From: Bradyrhizobium sp. AT1
GTDB taxonomy: Bacteria > Pseudomonadota > Alphaproteobacteria > Rhizobiales > Xanthobacteraceae
Direction: 5' to 3'
Assembly (NCBI RefSeq): GCF_001590795.1
Contig: NZ_JXDL01000001.1
Span: 750,774-814,773, forward strand
Length of the DNA: 64,000 bases
Position 1 is the first letter of the stretch; each line of letters begins with the position of its first letter. This document shows positions 8,470 to 16,386 of the stretch, in pieces. Under the pieces are notes generated by a model. That model made no database searches and was not told the DNA's origin. It saw nothing but the letters and a program-made list of their open reading frames with translations. A program made the position numbers and the translations under genes.

Positions 8470-10764
8470 TCAGTTCGGTGGTGGAGAGATGGCGGGTGAC
8501 GCGCCGACAGTCTTGCCGCCGGCGGTGATGACGGTCGCAGGACCCTTGCCGCCCGATCGCATCGTGGGCGAAGACATGGCCGCGAACTTCTCGCGCTTGA
8601 GCCGCACCTGGATCATGTGCGGGCAGCGGTGGTCGTCGTAATAGAGTTCCTGACAGTGCATGCAGTAGATACACTCATTGACGTTGATGTGACCCTCGGG
8701 ATGGATCGATTGCACCGGGCATTCCTTGGCGCAGCGCTGACAGGGCGAGCCGCATTCTTCCCAGCGACGCAGCCATTCGAATGTCCTCATGCGGCCGGGA
8801 ATTGCGAGCGCGGCACCGAGCGGACAGAGGTAGCGGCAGAAGAAGCGTTCGATGAAGAGGCCGATGACGAGCAGGGCGACGGCATAGGCCACGAACGGCC
8901 AGCTGCGCGAAAACTTCAGGATGATCGCGGTCTTGAACGGTTCGATCTCGGCGAAGCGCTCGGCCATGTCGACCGAATAGAGCGACAGGCCGAACAGTCC
9001 GAGGAAGATGATGTACTTGATCGGCCACAGCCGCTCGTGGAGTCCCCACGGCACGGTGATTTGCGGCACCTTCAGCCATTTCGCGGCCGTGTTGGTGAGC
9101 TCCTGGAGCGCGCCGAAGGGACACAGCCAGCCGCAGAACGGGCCGCGGCCCCAGAACAGAAGCCCGCCGGCCGTCGCGGCCCACAGGATGAAGATCAGGG
9201 GAGCGGCGAGGAAGAATTCCCAGCGGAAGCCGGTCACCAGCGCATTGCTGAAGGTGACGACGTTGACGACGGACAGCTGCGCGTTGGCGTACCAGCCTAG
9301 CCAGACCAGGACGAAAGCGAGATAGCCTCGTCGTACCCAGGTGTAGAACACCGGGCGGCGCACCAGCAGGTTCTGGAAGAAGAAGATGCCGGTGAGGGCG
9401 ATCAGCATGAACGCGGTGATTCCGATTGAAACCGTGCTCGACCGCCAGATCCGCACCCAAAGCGGCTCGTCAGCCTCGGCCGGGGGAGCAGTCGCAGCCT
9501 TTGCCTGAGAGGCCGGAGACGCGGCGTTCTCCGGTACCGTCACCGCACGCTGCTCGCGCCTTATGTAGCCGTCGGGCAGGGCGTAGCCGAGATCGAAGGT
9601 CAGGAATGCCTTGTCGCGGCCGCCGAGGCTTCTCTGCACCAGCAGCTGAATCTGCCACGGCTGCGTCGGGTCCAGGGTGAACTCAGGCGGGGTAACGAAC
9701 AGTCCAATTTCTTTGAACTCGGGCGCGCCGGCCGCCTCCAGTGCACCAAGGCGGGTATGGTTGCGATCGCGGAAGCGGGTGCTGTTGCCTTCCTGCAGGA
9801 TCTCGATGCGATCGAAGATGCCGCCGCGGACATAAGCCGAACCTTTGAAGGAGTAGGGACCGTTGCCGGCGACGATGATCGCCTGCTGCCCGGGCTTCAA
9901 GCTGTCCTTCAGCCGTCGATAGCCGTCGTCGCCGAGCAGGCTGCGGCCGATCGTGGGCACGCTCACGAGCGCCACGTAGAGGTCGATGAAGGTGTCGCTG
10001 GCTTCACCTGGTTCGGGGTACTGCGCCGCCGCCGCACTGCCGGACTTTGCAAAGGCTTCGTTGATGTCGCCGATGCCGAGATGAAGACGGCGTATCGAAC
10101 CGTCGCCGGCGAGGCTCTCCCAGTCGCGCATTTCGCTGTTTTGGAGATCGAGCGTCTTGATCACAGGGGGCAGGGCTGCCGAAGCCGCAGCGCCGTCTCC
10201 GCCGCCGACGCGGCCGCTTCGGATCAGCTTGGACGCCGCGCGGACGATGCTGTCGCCCATCACCAGCACGGTGACCGTCGCGCCGCTCACGATGTCGACC
10301 TGCGGCGGCTTCTCCGCGCCAGATGCGACAGGCTTCATGTCCTTGCCGATCAGGCCGTTCACGGCCGCGACGATGCGCGCTTCCGGAATGCCGACCAGCA
10401 CGATCGGCTCCTTGTGATCGACCAGCTTGATGCCGGTGATCACGCCTTTCGGGTCGATCCCAGCGAGCAGGTGGATCGGCTTGCCCGAGTAGCCGACGGA
10501 ATTCGCGAGATCGGAGTTGAGGAAGACAAATCCCTGCAGCTGGTCGCCGCGGTACACTGGTACAATCGGCGGATCGCCCTGCGGCGCCCCGAAACGGTCG
10601 GCTCCCGGGAAAAACTCCGCAGGCGGGATTTTCGGCAAGTATGTCTGCAGATCACCGGCGGCGGAGGCAGGTGAAATATATGTCAGACACATCAGCAGCA
10701 AGCCCGCGAGCGCTAGCGCTGCACGCCTTGCGAAGGCGATATAATCATTCGGCCGCTTCGACAT
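8470..10764 (-). CDS. nosR: NosR, flavin/FeS membrane protein for electron transfer to NosZ
   Basis: This is a 764-residue membrane protein with, in order: a signal-like N-terminus ending near ASAAG, a periplasmic FMN-binding domain with DIVSGATVT near residue 176 whose threonine is the likely covalent FMN site, several membrane spans from about residue 440, two polyferredoxin motifs (CGWLCPFGA and CRYLCPLGA), and a C-terminal pair of 4Fe-4S sites ([13 protein letters not shown] and CIYCMHCQ). NosR passes electrons from the quinol pool to NosZ and is needed for nos expression in some species. NosX from the same operon is the expected flavin transferase. It is first in the operon. The ribosome site is weak. 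The final Cys-rich segment ends [13 protein letters not shown]. Confidence 0.95.
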   Translation of the reverse strand: MSKRPNDYIAFARRAALALAGLLLMCLTYISPASAAGDLQTYLPKIPPAEFFPGADRFGAPQGDPPIVPVYRGDQLQGFVFLNSDLANSVGYSGKPIHLLAGIDPKGVITGIKLVDHKEPIVLVGIPEARIVAAVNGLIGKDMKPVASGAEKPPQVDIVSGATVTVLVMGDSIVRAASKLIRSGRVGGGDGAAASAALPPVIKTLDLQNSEMRDWESLAGDGSIRRLHLGIGDINEAFAKSGSAAAAQYPEPGEASDTFIDLYVALVSVPTIGRSLLGDDGYRRLKDSLKPGQQAIIVAGNGPYSFKGSAYVRGGIFDRIEILQEGNSTRFRDRNHTRLGALEAAGAPEFKEIGLFVTPPEFTLDPTQPWQIQLLVQRSLGGRDKAFLTFDLGYALPDGYIRREQRAVTVPENAASPASQAKAATAPPAEADEPLWVRIWRSSTVSIGITAFMLIALTGIFFFQNLLVRRPVFYTWVRRGYLAFVLVWLGWYANAQLSVVNVVTFSNALVTGFRWEFFLAAPLIFILWAATAGGLLFWGRGPFCGWLCPFGALQELTNTAAKWLKVPQITVPWGLHERLWPIKYIIFLGLFGLSLYSVDMAERFAEIEPFKTAIILKFSRSWPFVAYAVALLVIGLFIERFFCRYLCPLGAALAIPGRMRTFEWLRRWEECGSPCQRCAKECPVQSIHPEGHINVNECIYCMHCQELYYDDHRCPHMIQVRLKREKFAAMSSPTMRSGGKGPATVITAGGKTVGASPAISPPPN

Positions 10765-10939
10765 GTCGATTCAAATGCCATCTGCGCGACCAACCGGGCC
10801 ACGCTTGCCTTGATAATCTTCGTCGATGATTTGTCGCCGCTGACGTGCAAAGCTCATCTTGTACGACTGACTCTGTCAAGCCCGCTCATGAGATGTTCGC
10901 GCGGAACGGGATCAGAAATCTGCATGTGGAGTCCTCGGT
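10765..10939. promoter_or_regulatory. Divergent promoter region between nosR and the rubrerythrin-like gene
   Basis: This gap must hold the promoters for the leftward nos operon and the rightward gene at 10940. I searched it for an FNR/FixK-type site (TTG, eight bases, CAA) and found none. TTGAT occurs at 10810 but without a partner half-site. A short perfect palindrome, TGAC-TCT-GTCA, lies at 10868-10878. Its meaning is unknown. No clear sigma-70 or sigma-54 promoter could be assigned. Confidence 0.4.
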
Positions 10940-11824
10940 ATGCCATTCCTACGCACGTCATTGCTCAGTGCTGAGCCCGCCGGAGTATTGGAGTCGCTCG
11001 ACGAGCTCTTTGCGCTAGCGCATGCAATGGAGCAGGAAGCGGCCAGCAAGTACGATTCTCTCGCCGAAGAGATGCGCGGGCAGGGCAAGGATGATCTGGC
11101 GGAGGTGTTCACCCGGCTCGCCGCCGCCGAGCGCGAGCATGTGGACAGTGTGACGCAGTGGTCGCAATCGCGCCGAGGCAAGCGCCCGGATCCCGCCATG
11201 GTGCGCTGGGAGGCTCCGGACGCGCTCGCCCCGGACGCTGCCGCCGAGATCAAGACCTCACGGTTGATGACGCCGTACCGCGCACTCGCCATGGCGGTCC
11301 GCAACGAGGAGCGGGCCTTCGCCTTCTGGTCATATCTGGCAGCCTACTCGCATGATCCGGAGGTCAAGAAGGCGTCCGAGGCGATGGCCAAGGAGGAGCT
11401 CGGCCACGTGGCCACGCTACGGAGGGAGAGGCGGCGCGCTTACCATCACGAGCACGACCGGATCAGTGCCGTAGCGGCATCAGCGCCTGGGTCGTCGCAT
11501 GTCGATGCACAGCGGCTTGAGCTGCGCCTCGTTGCCCAGCTCGACGACATGGAACCGCGTCTGAACGAGCCAGCCGCGGTCCGGATCAGGGATTTGCGTC
11601 AACAGTCGATCGAGATGGCCGCCGCCGCCGCCGCCGCCGGCTTCGGCAGCTTTCCCGCGTCCATGGAACGCAAGGGCCCATTGGAGATCGCCGAAGCGCT
11701 CGTCGACGGCTACCTCGACGGCGCCGAGCGGTCGAGCGACGCAGCCCATCTGGAAGGCCTGCAGCACCTGGCCGAGCGCGCGATCTCAAGACTGGCCTGG
11801 CTGCGATCGCTTGCGGCCGAGTGA
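10940..11824 (+). CDS. Rubrerythrin-like (erythrin/ferritin superfamily) diiron protein, 294 aa
   Basis: The first 165 residues form a four-helix ferritin-like domain with metal-ligand motifs in order: MEQEAASKY near residue 30, AAAEREHVDS (Glu64, His67), VRNEERAF (Glu123/124) and AKEELGHVATL (Glu153, His156). This is the pattern of the Er domain found in rubrerythrins and in the membrane-bound ferritin MbfA. There is no rubredoxin domain. The last 110 residues form a second helical region with an Ala run (MAAAAAAAG) and no recognised family. It is cytoplasmic, with no signal peptide. The next gene encodes a VIT-type transporter, so a role in iron or manganese handling or peroxide defence is likely. 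It is divergent from nosR. Confidence 0.85.
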   Translation: MPFLRTSLLSAEPAGVLESLDELFALAHAMEQEAASKYDSLAEEMRGQGKDDLAEVFTRLAAAEREHVDSVTQWSQSRRGKRPDPAMVRWEAPDALAPDAAAEIKTSRLMTPYRALAMAVRNEERAFAFWSYLAAYSHDPEVKKASEAMAKEELGHVATLRRERRRAYHHEHDRISAVAASAPGSSHVDAQRLELRLVAQLDDMEPRLNEPAAVRIRDLRQQSIEMAAAAAAAGFGSFPASMERKGPLEIAEALVDGYLDGAERSSDAAHLEGLQHLAERAISRLAWLRSLAAE

Positions 11825-11877
11825 CGCGCTTGCGGTAACCGTCCAGCTTGCAATCTTATCCATTGGGAAAGCCGGCC

Positions 11878-12573
11878 ATGCATCCGACTCATCGTGAAAC
11901 GCATCTCATCGAGCGTATCGGCTGGCTGCGTGCTGCCGTGCTGGGTGCGAATGACGGCATCATTTCGACTGCTAGTCTGGTTGTAGGCGTCGCTGCGGCC
12001 GCTAATTCCTCCGGCGAAGTACTGGTGGCAGGGGTCGCAGGGCTTGTCGCCGGAGCGATGTCGATGGCCGCCGGCGAATATGTCTCGGTCAGCTCTCAGG
12101 CCGATACCGAACAGGCGGATCTGGCCCGAGAGCGCAAGGAACTCGCTGATACACCCGAATCCGAGCTAGACGAACTGACCAAAATCTATGTTGATCGCGG
12201 TGTCGAGGTCGCCCTGGCCCGCCAAGTTGCTGAACAATTGACAGCGAAGGATGCATTCGCTGCGCATGCAAGAGATGAGTTGGGGCTGTCGGCCCATGTA
12301 GTCGCCCAACCGGTGCAGGCTGCATTGACCTCTGCTCTGACTTTTTCGGTCGGCGCAGCTTTGCCGATCGGCATCGTGCTGCTCGCGCCCTCAGGTTCAA
12401 CATCCCTGATCGTGTCTGCTGGATCTCTATTTTGCCTGGCGCTGCTCGGTGCTCTCAGCGCTCGCATTGGGGGCGCAGGCATGATGAAGCCAACGTTACG
12501 AGTCACGTTTTGGGGGGCCATCGCGATGGCCGCCAGCGCTGGTATCGGCGCGCTCGTAGGGCACGCAGTCTAG
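11878..12573 (+). CDS. VIT1/CCC1 family iron or manganese transporter
   Basis: The 231-residue protein has five hydrophobic segments and the hallmark LGANDGIISTASLVVGV of the VIT/CCC1 family near residue 24, plus MSMAAGEYVSVSSQ at the end of the second helix. The central cytoplasmic loop (DLARERKELADTPESELDEL...) is Glu-rich and is the metal-collecting module in plant VIT1. The family moves Fe2+ or Mn2+ out of the cytoplasm. A possible alternative start at 11848 adds ten residues; 11878 is preferred because GGGAAAG precedes it and homologues begin near HRETHLIERIGWLR. The gene follows the rubrerythrin-like gene by 53 bases, an arrangement resembling a separated MbfA. Confidence 0.9.
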   Translation: MHPTHRETHLIERIGWLRAAVLGANDGIISTASLVVGVAAAANSSGEVLVAGVAGLVAGAMSMAAGEYVSVSSQADTEQADLARERKELADTPESELDELTKIYVDRGVEVALARQVAEQLTAKDAFAAHARDELGLSAHVVAQPVQAALTSALTFSVGAALPIGIVLLAPSGSTSLIVSAGSLFCLALLGALSARIGGAGMMKPTLRVTFWGAIAMAASAGIGALVGHAV

Positions 12574-12856
12574 TCGCTCCTAATTCTGTACTTGCGGCGC
12601 TGCAGTTCGCCGACGATGGCATTCGCTGTCTCTTGCCCGAATCCGACTTCATCACGGATATGCTGGCCTAGCCCTCTACCCGAAAGCACCGCGGTATAGG
12701 TGTCGGGAGCAGGGCGGCAATTCTTCCCTTGAGGGCGGGCAGGCGACGTGTCTTGAGCGACGCAAAGGGGCTGCCAAATATTTCGCGCTTTGCCGGAAAC
12801 TGCCTATCGCAGGGAAGCGTCCCGGCAGTCAGCGCGCCTCAGCGTGTCAGTCCGTC

Positions 12857-12900
12857 TTCCTCATCGCGCGCAGTAATCGCGTAGTCTCCGCGATGAGGAA
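12857..12900. terminator. 12-bp perfect inverted repeat, possible hairpin
   Basis: The arm TTCCTCATCGCG at 12857-12868 is exactly complementary to CGCGATGAGGAA at 12889-12900, with a 20-base loop. It lies about 280 bases after the VIT gene stop and is not followed by a T run, so a classical terminator role is uncertain. It could be a processing or regulatory hairpin. Confidence 0.4.
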
Positions 12901-13121
12901 CAGCTCATCGTCCGGGTGACCGCACGGACATGCATCGTACAAATCCGCACCGGGAAGCAAGGCGTTCGATCCGATCACAAGCCAGGCGCGTCTCTTCACC
13001 TACGCTGCGCGAATACCGATAGGGGTCCGCCGGCGGCCTTCGCCAACGTGGCGACCGACCAGTCCCGGGACGGATCCTGGTGCAAGGGGCTTCTAGGCAT
13101 GCAGCAATACGTGATTCGCAT

Positions 13122-13160
13122 AAGGTATATTATGGAATATATTTATATACAATCAGATCA
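13122..13160. promoter_or_regulatory. AT-rich island with GTATAT / ATATAC inverted repeat upstream of TRAP operon
   Basis: In otherwise GC-rich sequence this stretch is almost purely A/T. It holds the 6-bp arms GTATAT and ATATAC separated by 14 bases, around a run of TAT motifs. GntR-family regulators, which often control TRAP operons, bind sites of the GTATAC type, so an operator or strong promoter for the dctP gene 270 bases downstream is a fair guess. No regulator gene lies beside it. Confidence 0.35.
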
Positions 13161-13431
13161 GTTATTTAGGCGAAATTCCTGCCATCGCACCTTCGCCCCA
13201 GTCCGATTTTCGATCTGCGCTACGCCTGTCACCTCAGCTCTTGACGGCTACTGTGCATGGGGTTGTTTTCAGATTTCGAATCCGGCCGATGTCTCCGAAA
13301 GCCGATATTGCCGTGACGTTGTCCGGCTGCAATAAGCGAGGCTTCCGCGAGATCGCAGATGACCTTCTGACCTTCCGTCCGTATAGGTTTGCGTCTCAGA
13401 ACAACAACAAACCTTCCGAGGAAGCAGACCC

Positions 13432-14463
13432 ATGGTCTTTTCGACGCGCTTTTCCCGACGCACGCTTCTCAAGGCCTCCGCCGCGACCGCGGTCCTGGGC
13501 GGCCTCAGTGCGCCCCATGTGGCCCGCGCCCAGAGCGCCGAGTTCACCTACAAATACGCCAATAACCTGCCGGACACCCATCCGCTGAACGTCCGCGCCA
13601 AGGAGATGGCCGCGGCGATCAAGACCGAGACGAACGGCAAGTTCGACCTCCAGATCTTCCCGAACAACCAGCTCGGGTCCGATACCGACATGCTGAGCCA
13701 GATTCGCTCCGGCGGCGTCGAGTTCTTCACGCTGTCGGGCCTGATCCTGTCGACCCTGGTGCCGGCGGCCTCCATCAACGGCATCGGCTTCGCGTTCCCG
13801 GACTACGACACGGTCTGGAAGGCCATGGACGGCGATCTCGGCGCCCATGTCCGCGGCGAGATCAAGAAGGCCGGCCTCGAGGTCATGGACAAGATCTGGG
13901 ACAACGGCTTCCGCCAGACCACGTCGTCGAGCAAGCCGATCACCGGTCCCGACGACCTCAAGGGCTTCAAGATCCGCGTGCCGGTGTCGCCGCTGTGGAC
14001 CTCGATGTTCAAGGCGTTCGACGCGGCACCCGCCTCGATCAATTTCAGCGAGGTCTATTCGGCGCTGCAGACCAAGATCGTCGAAGGCCAGGAGAACCCG
14101 CTGGCGATCATCTCGACCGCAAAGCTCTACGAGGTGCAGAAGTACTGCTCGCTGACCAACCACATGTGGGACGGCTTCTGGTTCCTGGCCAACCGCCGTG
14201 CCTGGGAAAAGCTGCCGCAGGACGTCCGCACGGTCGTTGCCAAGCACATCAACGCCGCCGCGATCAACGAGCGCGCCGATACCGCCAAGCTCAATGCCAA
14301 TTTGCAGCAGGAGCTCGCGACCAAGGGCCTGACCTTCAATCAGCCGGCGGTGGCGCCGTTCCGCGACAAGCTGCGCACCGCCGGCTTCTATGCGGAGTGG
14401 AAGGGCAAGTATGGCGACCAGGCGTGGGACCTCCTGGAAAAGGCCGTCGGCAAGCTGTCGTAA
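13432..14463 (+). CDS. dctP: TRAP transporter substrate-binding protein (DctP family)
   Basis: This 343-residue periplasmic protein has a twin-arginine-like signal (FSRRTLLKASAATAVLGG) ending at ARAQ. The mature part shows the DctP pattern: YANNLPDTHPLNVRAKEMAAAI, LQIFPNNQLGSDTDML, SGGVEFFTLSG, LKGFKIRVPVSP, and SEVYSALQTKIVEGQENP, where the conserved Arg in the IRVP motif clamps the carboxylate of the ligand. It captures an organic acid and passes it to the membrane part encoded 15 bases downstream. The start follows a GAGGAAG ribosome site. The ligand cannot be read from sequence, but the acyl-CoA ligase at the end of the operon suggests a carboxylic acid that is activated with CoA. Confidence 0.93.
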   Translation: MVFSTRFSRRTLLKASAATAVLGGLSAPHVARAQSAEFTYKYANNLPDTHPLNVRAKEMAAAIKTETNGKFDLQIFPNNQLGSDTDMLSQIRSGGVEFFTLSGLILSTLVPAASINGIGFAFPDYDTVWKAMDGDLGAHVRGEIKKAGLEVMDKIWDNGFRQTTSSSKPITGPDDLKGFKIRVPVSPLWTSMFKAFDAAPASINFSEVYSALQTKIVEGQENPLAIISTAKLYEVQKYCSLTNHMWDGFWFLANRRAWEKLPQDVRTVVAKHINAAAINERADTAKLNANLQQELATKGLTFNQPAVAPFRDKLRTAGFYAEWKGKYGDQAWDLLEKAVGKLS

Positions 14464-14478
14464 CGCGTCGGGGCCATC

Positions 14479-16368
14479 ATGGCTCATGTCGAGATCGATG
14501 TGATCGAAGTGGCGGGCGAGGTGGCTGTTCAGTCCCCTCGCCGATCTTCGTTGCTGACTTCGCTCGAGCGCGTGCTCGGTCTCGTCGTCGAGATCCCGGC
14601 GGCGATCCTGGTCGTCGCCGAGATCGTGATCCTGTTTGCCGGCGTGGTCGCGCGCTACGGCCTGCACCGGCCGCTGATCTGGTCGGACGAGCTTGCCTCG
14701 ATCCTGTTCCTGTGGCTGGCCATGCTGGGCGCGGCGGTTGCGTTCCGCCGCTCCGAGCACATGCGCATGACCGCGGTGGTCGCCAGCGCCGGTCCGGCGA
14801 TGCGGGCCTATCTCGATCTGGTCGCGACCTCCGCGGCGCTGGCGTTCCTGGCGCTGATCGTCTGGCCGTCCTGCGACTACGCCTATGAGGAAAGCTACAT
14901 CACGACGCCGGCGCTGCAGATCTCCAACATGTGGCGCGCCGCCGCGCTGCCGGCCGGCATCGGCTTGATGGCCGCCTTTGCCTTGCTGCGGCTGCTGCGC
15001 GCGCCGGATTACCGGATGGTCGCGGCCGCGGTGCTGTCGGTTGCCGTCCTGGTCGGCCTGTTCTGGCTGGCAGAGCCGTTGCTGCGGCCGCTCGGCAATC
15101 TCAACCTCGTCATCTTCTTCGTCGGCGTCGCCGGCTTCTGCGTCTTCGCCGGCGTTCCCATTGCGTTCGGCTTTGGCCTTGCGATCTTCGGCTATCTTGC
15201 ACTGACCACGCGCACGCCCGTGATGGTGCTGGTCGGACGGATGGACGAGGGCATGAGCCACCTCATCCTGCTTTCGGTGCCGCTGTTCGTGTTCCTGGGC
15301 CTCTTGATTGAAATGACCGGCATGGCGCGGGCCATGGTGGCGTTCCTGGCGAGCCTGCTCGGCCATGTCCGCGGCGGACTGCACTACGTGCTGGTCGGCG
15401 CGATGTACTTGGTCTCCGGCATATCAGGCGCCAAGGCAGCCGACATGGCCGCCGTGGCGCCGGTGCTGTTTCCAGAGATGAAGCAGCGCGGCGCCAAGCC
15501 CGGCGATCTCGTCGCGCTGCTGGCGGCGACCGGCGCTCAGACCGAGACCATTCCGCCGAGCCTGGTGCTGATCACGATCGGCTCGGTCACCGGCGTGTCG
15601 ATCGCCGCCCTGTTCACCGGCGGCCTTTTGCCCGGCGTCGTGCTCGCGATCACGCTCTGCATGCTGGTGTGGTGGCGCTACCGCCACGAGGACATGAGCC
15701 ACGTCCGTCGCGCCAGGGGCGGTGAGATCGGCAAGACCTTCATCGTCGCCCTGCCCGCGCTCGCACTGCCCTTCGTGATCCGCTACGCCGTGGTCGAGGG
15801 CATCGCCACCGCGACCGAGGTCTCCACCATCGGCATCGTTTATGGCGCCCTGGTCGGCCTCCTCGTCTATCGCCGCTTCGACTGGCGGCGGCTGTTTCCG
15901 ATGCTGGTCGAGACCGCGGCGCTGTCGGGCGCGATCCTCCTGATCATCGGCACGGCGACCGGCATGGCCTGGGGCTTGACCCAATCCGGCTTCTCGCGCT
16001 CGCTGGCGGCGGCCATGACCGGATTGCCCGGGGGAGCTGCGACCTTCATCGCAGTGTCGATCCTGGCCTTCACGATCCTTGGCAGCGTGCTGGAAGGCAT
16101 CCCGGCGATCGTGCTGTTCGGGCCGCTGCTGTTTCCGATCGCCCGGGCCGTCGGCGTGCACGAGGTGCACTACGCCATGGTGATCATTCTCGCCATGGGT
16201 ATCGGATTATTCGCCCCGCCATTCGGCGTCGGCTATTATGCCGCCTGCGCCATCGGACGCGTCGATCCCGCAGAGGGCATCCGGCCGATCTGGGGCTATC
16301 TGCTGGCGCTGCTGGTGGGATTGATCATCGTCGCGGTCTTCCCGTGGATCTCGATCGGATTTCTTTGA
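14479..16368 (+). CDS. dctQM: TRAP transporter fused small and large permease (DctQM)
   Basis: The 629-residue membrane protein joins both TRAP membrane subunits. Residues about 20-190 are the DctQ part with four spans (VVARYGLHRPLIWSDELASILFLWLAMLGAAVAFRRSEHM). From about residue 205 comes the DctM part with VPIAFGFGLAIFGYL, GRMDEGMSHLILLSVPLFVFLGLLIE (divided here between two recognisable segments), the AKAADMAAVAPVLFPEM loop and a late FAPPFGVGYYAACA. The fused form is a recognised TRAP class. It uses a sodium or proton gradient to import the DctP ligand. It is spaced 15 bases from dctP and 18 bases before the ligase gene, so one operon is likely. Confidence 0.93.
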   Translation: MAHVEIDVIEVAGEVAVQSPRRSSLLTSLERVLGLVVEIPAAILVVAEIVILFAGVVARYGLHRPLIWSDELASILFLWLAMLGAAVAFRRSEHMRMTAVVASAGPAMRAYLDLVATSAALAFLALIVWPSCDYAYEESYITTPALQISNMWRAAALPAGIGLMAAFALLRLLRAPDYRMVAAAVLSVAVLVGLFWLAEPLLRPLGNLNLVIFFVGVAGFCVFAGVPIAFGFGLAIFGYLALTTRTPVMVLVGRMDEGMSHLILLSVPLFVFLGLLIEMTGMARAMVAFLASLLGHVRGGLHYVLVGAMYLVSGISGAKAADMAAVAPVLFPEMKQRGAKPGDLVALLAATGAQTETIPPSLVLITIGSVTGVSIAALFTGGLLPGVVLAITLCMLVWWRYRHEDMSHVRRARGGEIGKTFIVALPALALPFVIRYAVVEGIATATEVSTIGIVYGALVGLLVYRRFDWRRLFPMLVETAALSGAILLIIGTATGMAWGLTQSGFSRSLAAAMTGLPGGAATFIAVSILAFTILGSVLEGIPAIVLFGPLLFPIARAVGVHEVHYAMVIILAMGIGLFAPPFGVGYYAACAIGRVDPAEGIRPIWGYLLALLVGLIIVAVFPWISIGFL

Positions 16369-16386
16369 GGTTTGAGGAGTGTGTCG

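Larger units (their letters stand above)
12574..13431. other. Long intergenic region without a convincing gene
   Basis: This gap of roughly 860 bases has only weak open frames with no family resemblance, the longest at 12916-13335, which looks like chance. It contains a 12-bp perfect inverted repeat (12857-12900), a strikingly AT-rich segment near 13122-13160 and the leader of the TRAP operon. Its base composition is less GC-rich than the flanks. It may include an unrecognised small RNA or the remains of a decayed gene. Confidence 0.5.

Noticed and set aside
6345..8528. Long rightward frame of 727 codons opposite nosZ
   Set aside because: It is the antisense of nosZ; the sequence has no family resemblance and arises from GC-rich codon bias.
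10810..10823. TTGATAATC as an FNR site for nosR
   Set aside because: Only one half-site is present; the expected ATCAA partner is missing.
13319..13332. TTGTCCGGCTGCAA as a FixK box before the first dctP
   Set aside because: The halves TTG and CAA have the right spacing, but the fourth base is T instead of A or C and the second half is only a partial match, so it is close to chance.
12916..13335. 139-codon frame in the gap before the first TRAP operon
   Set aside because: Its composition is mixed, it spans the AT-rich island, and it has no ribosome site or family features.
13396..15384. Leftward frame of 662 codons over dctP and dctQM
   Set aside because: It is a Gln/Arg/His-rich shadow of the TRAP genes with no plausible product.
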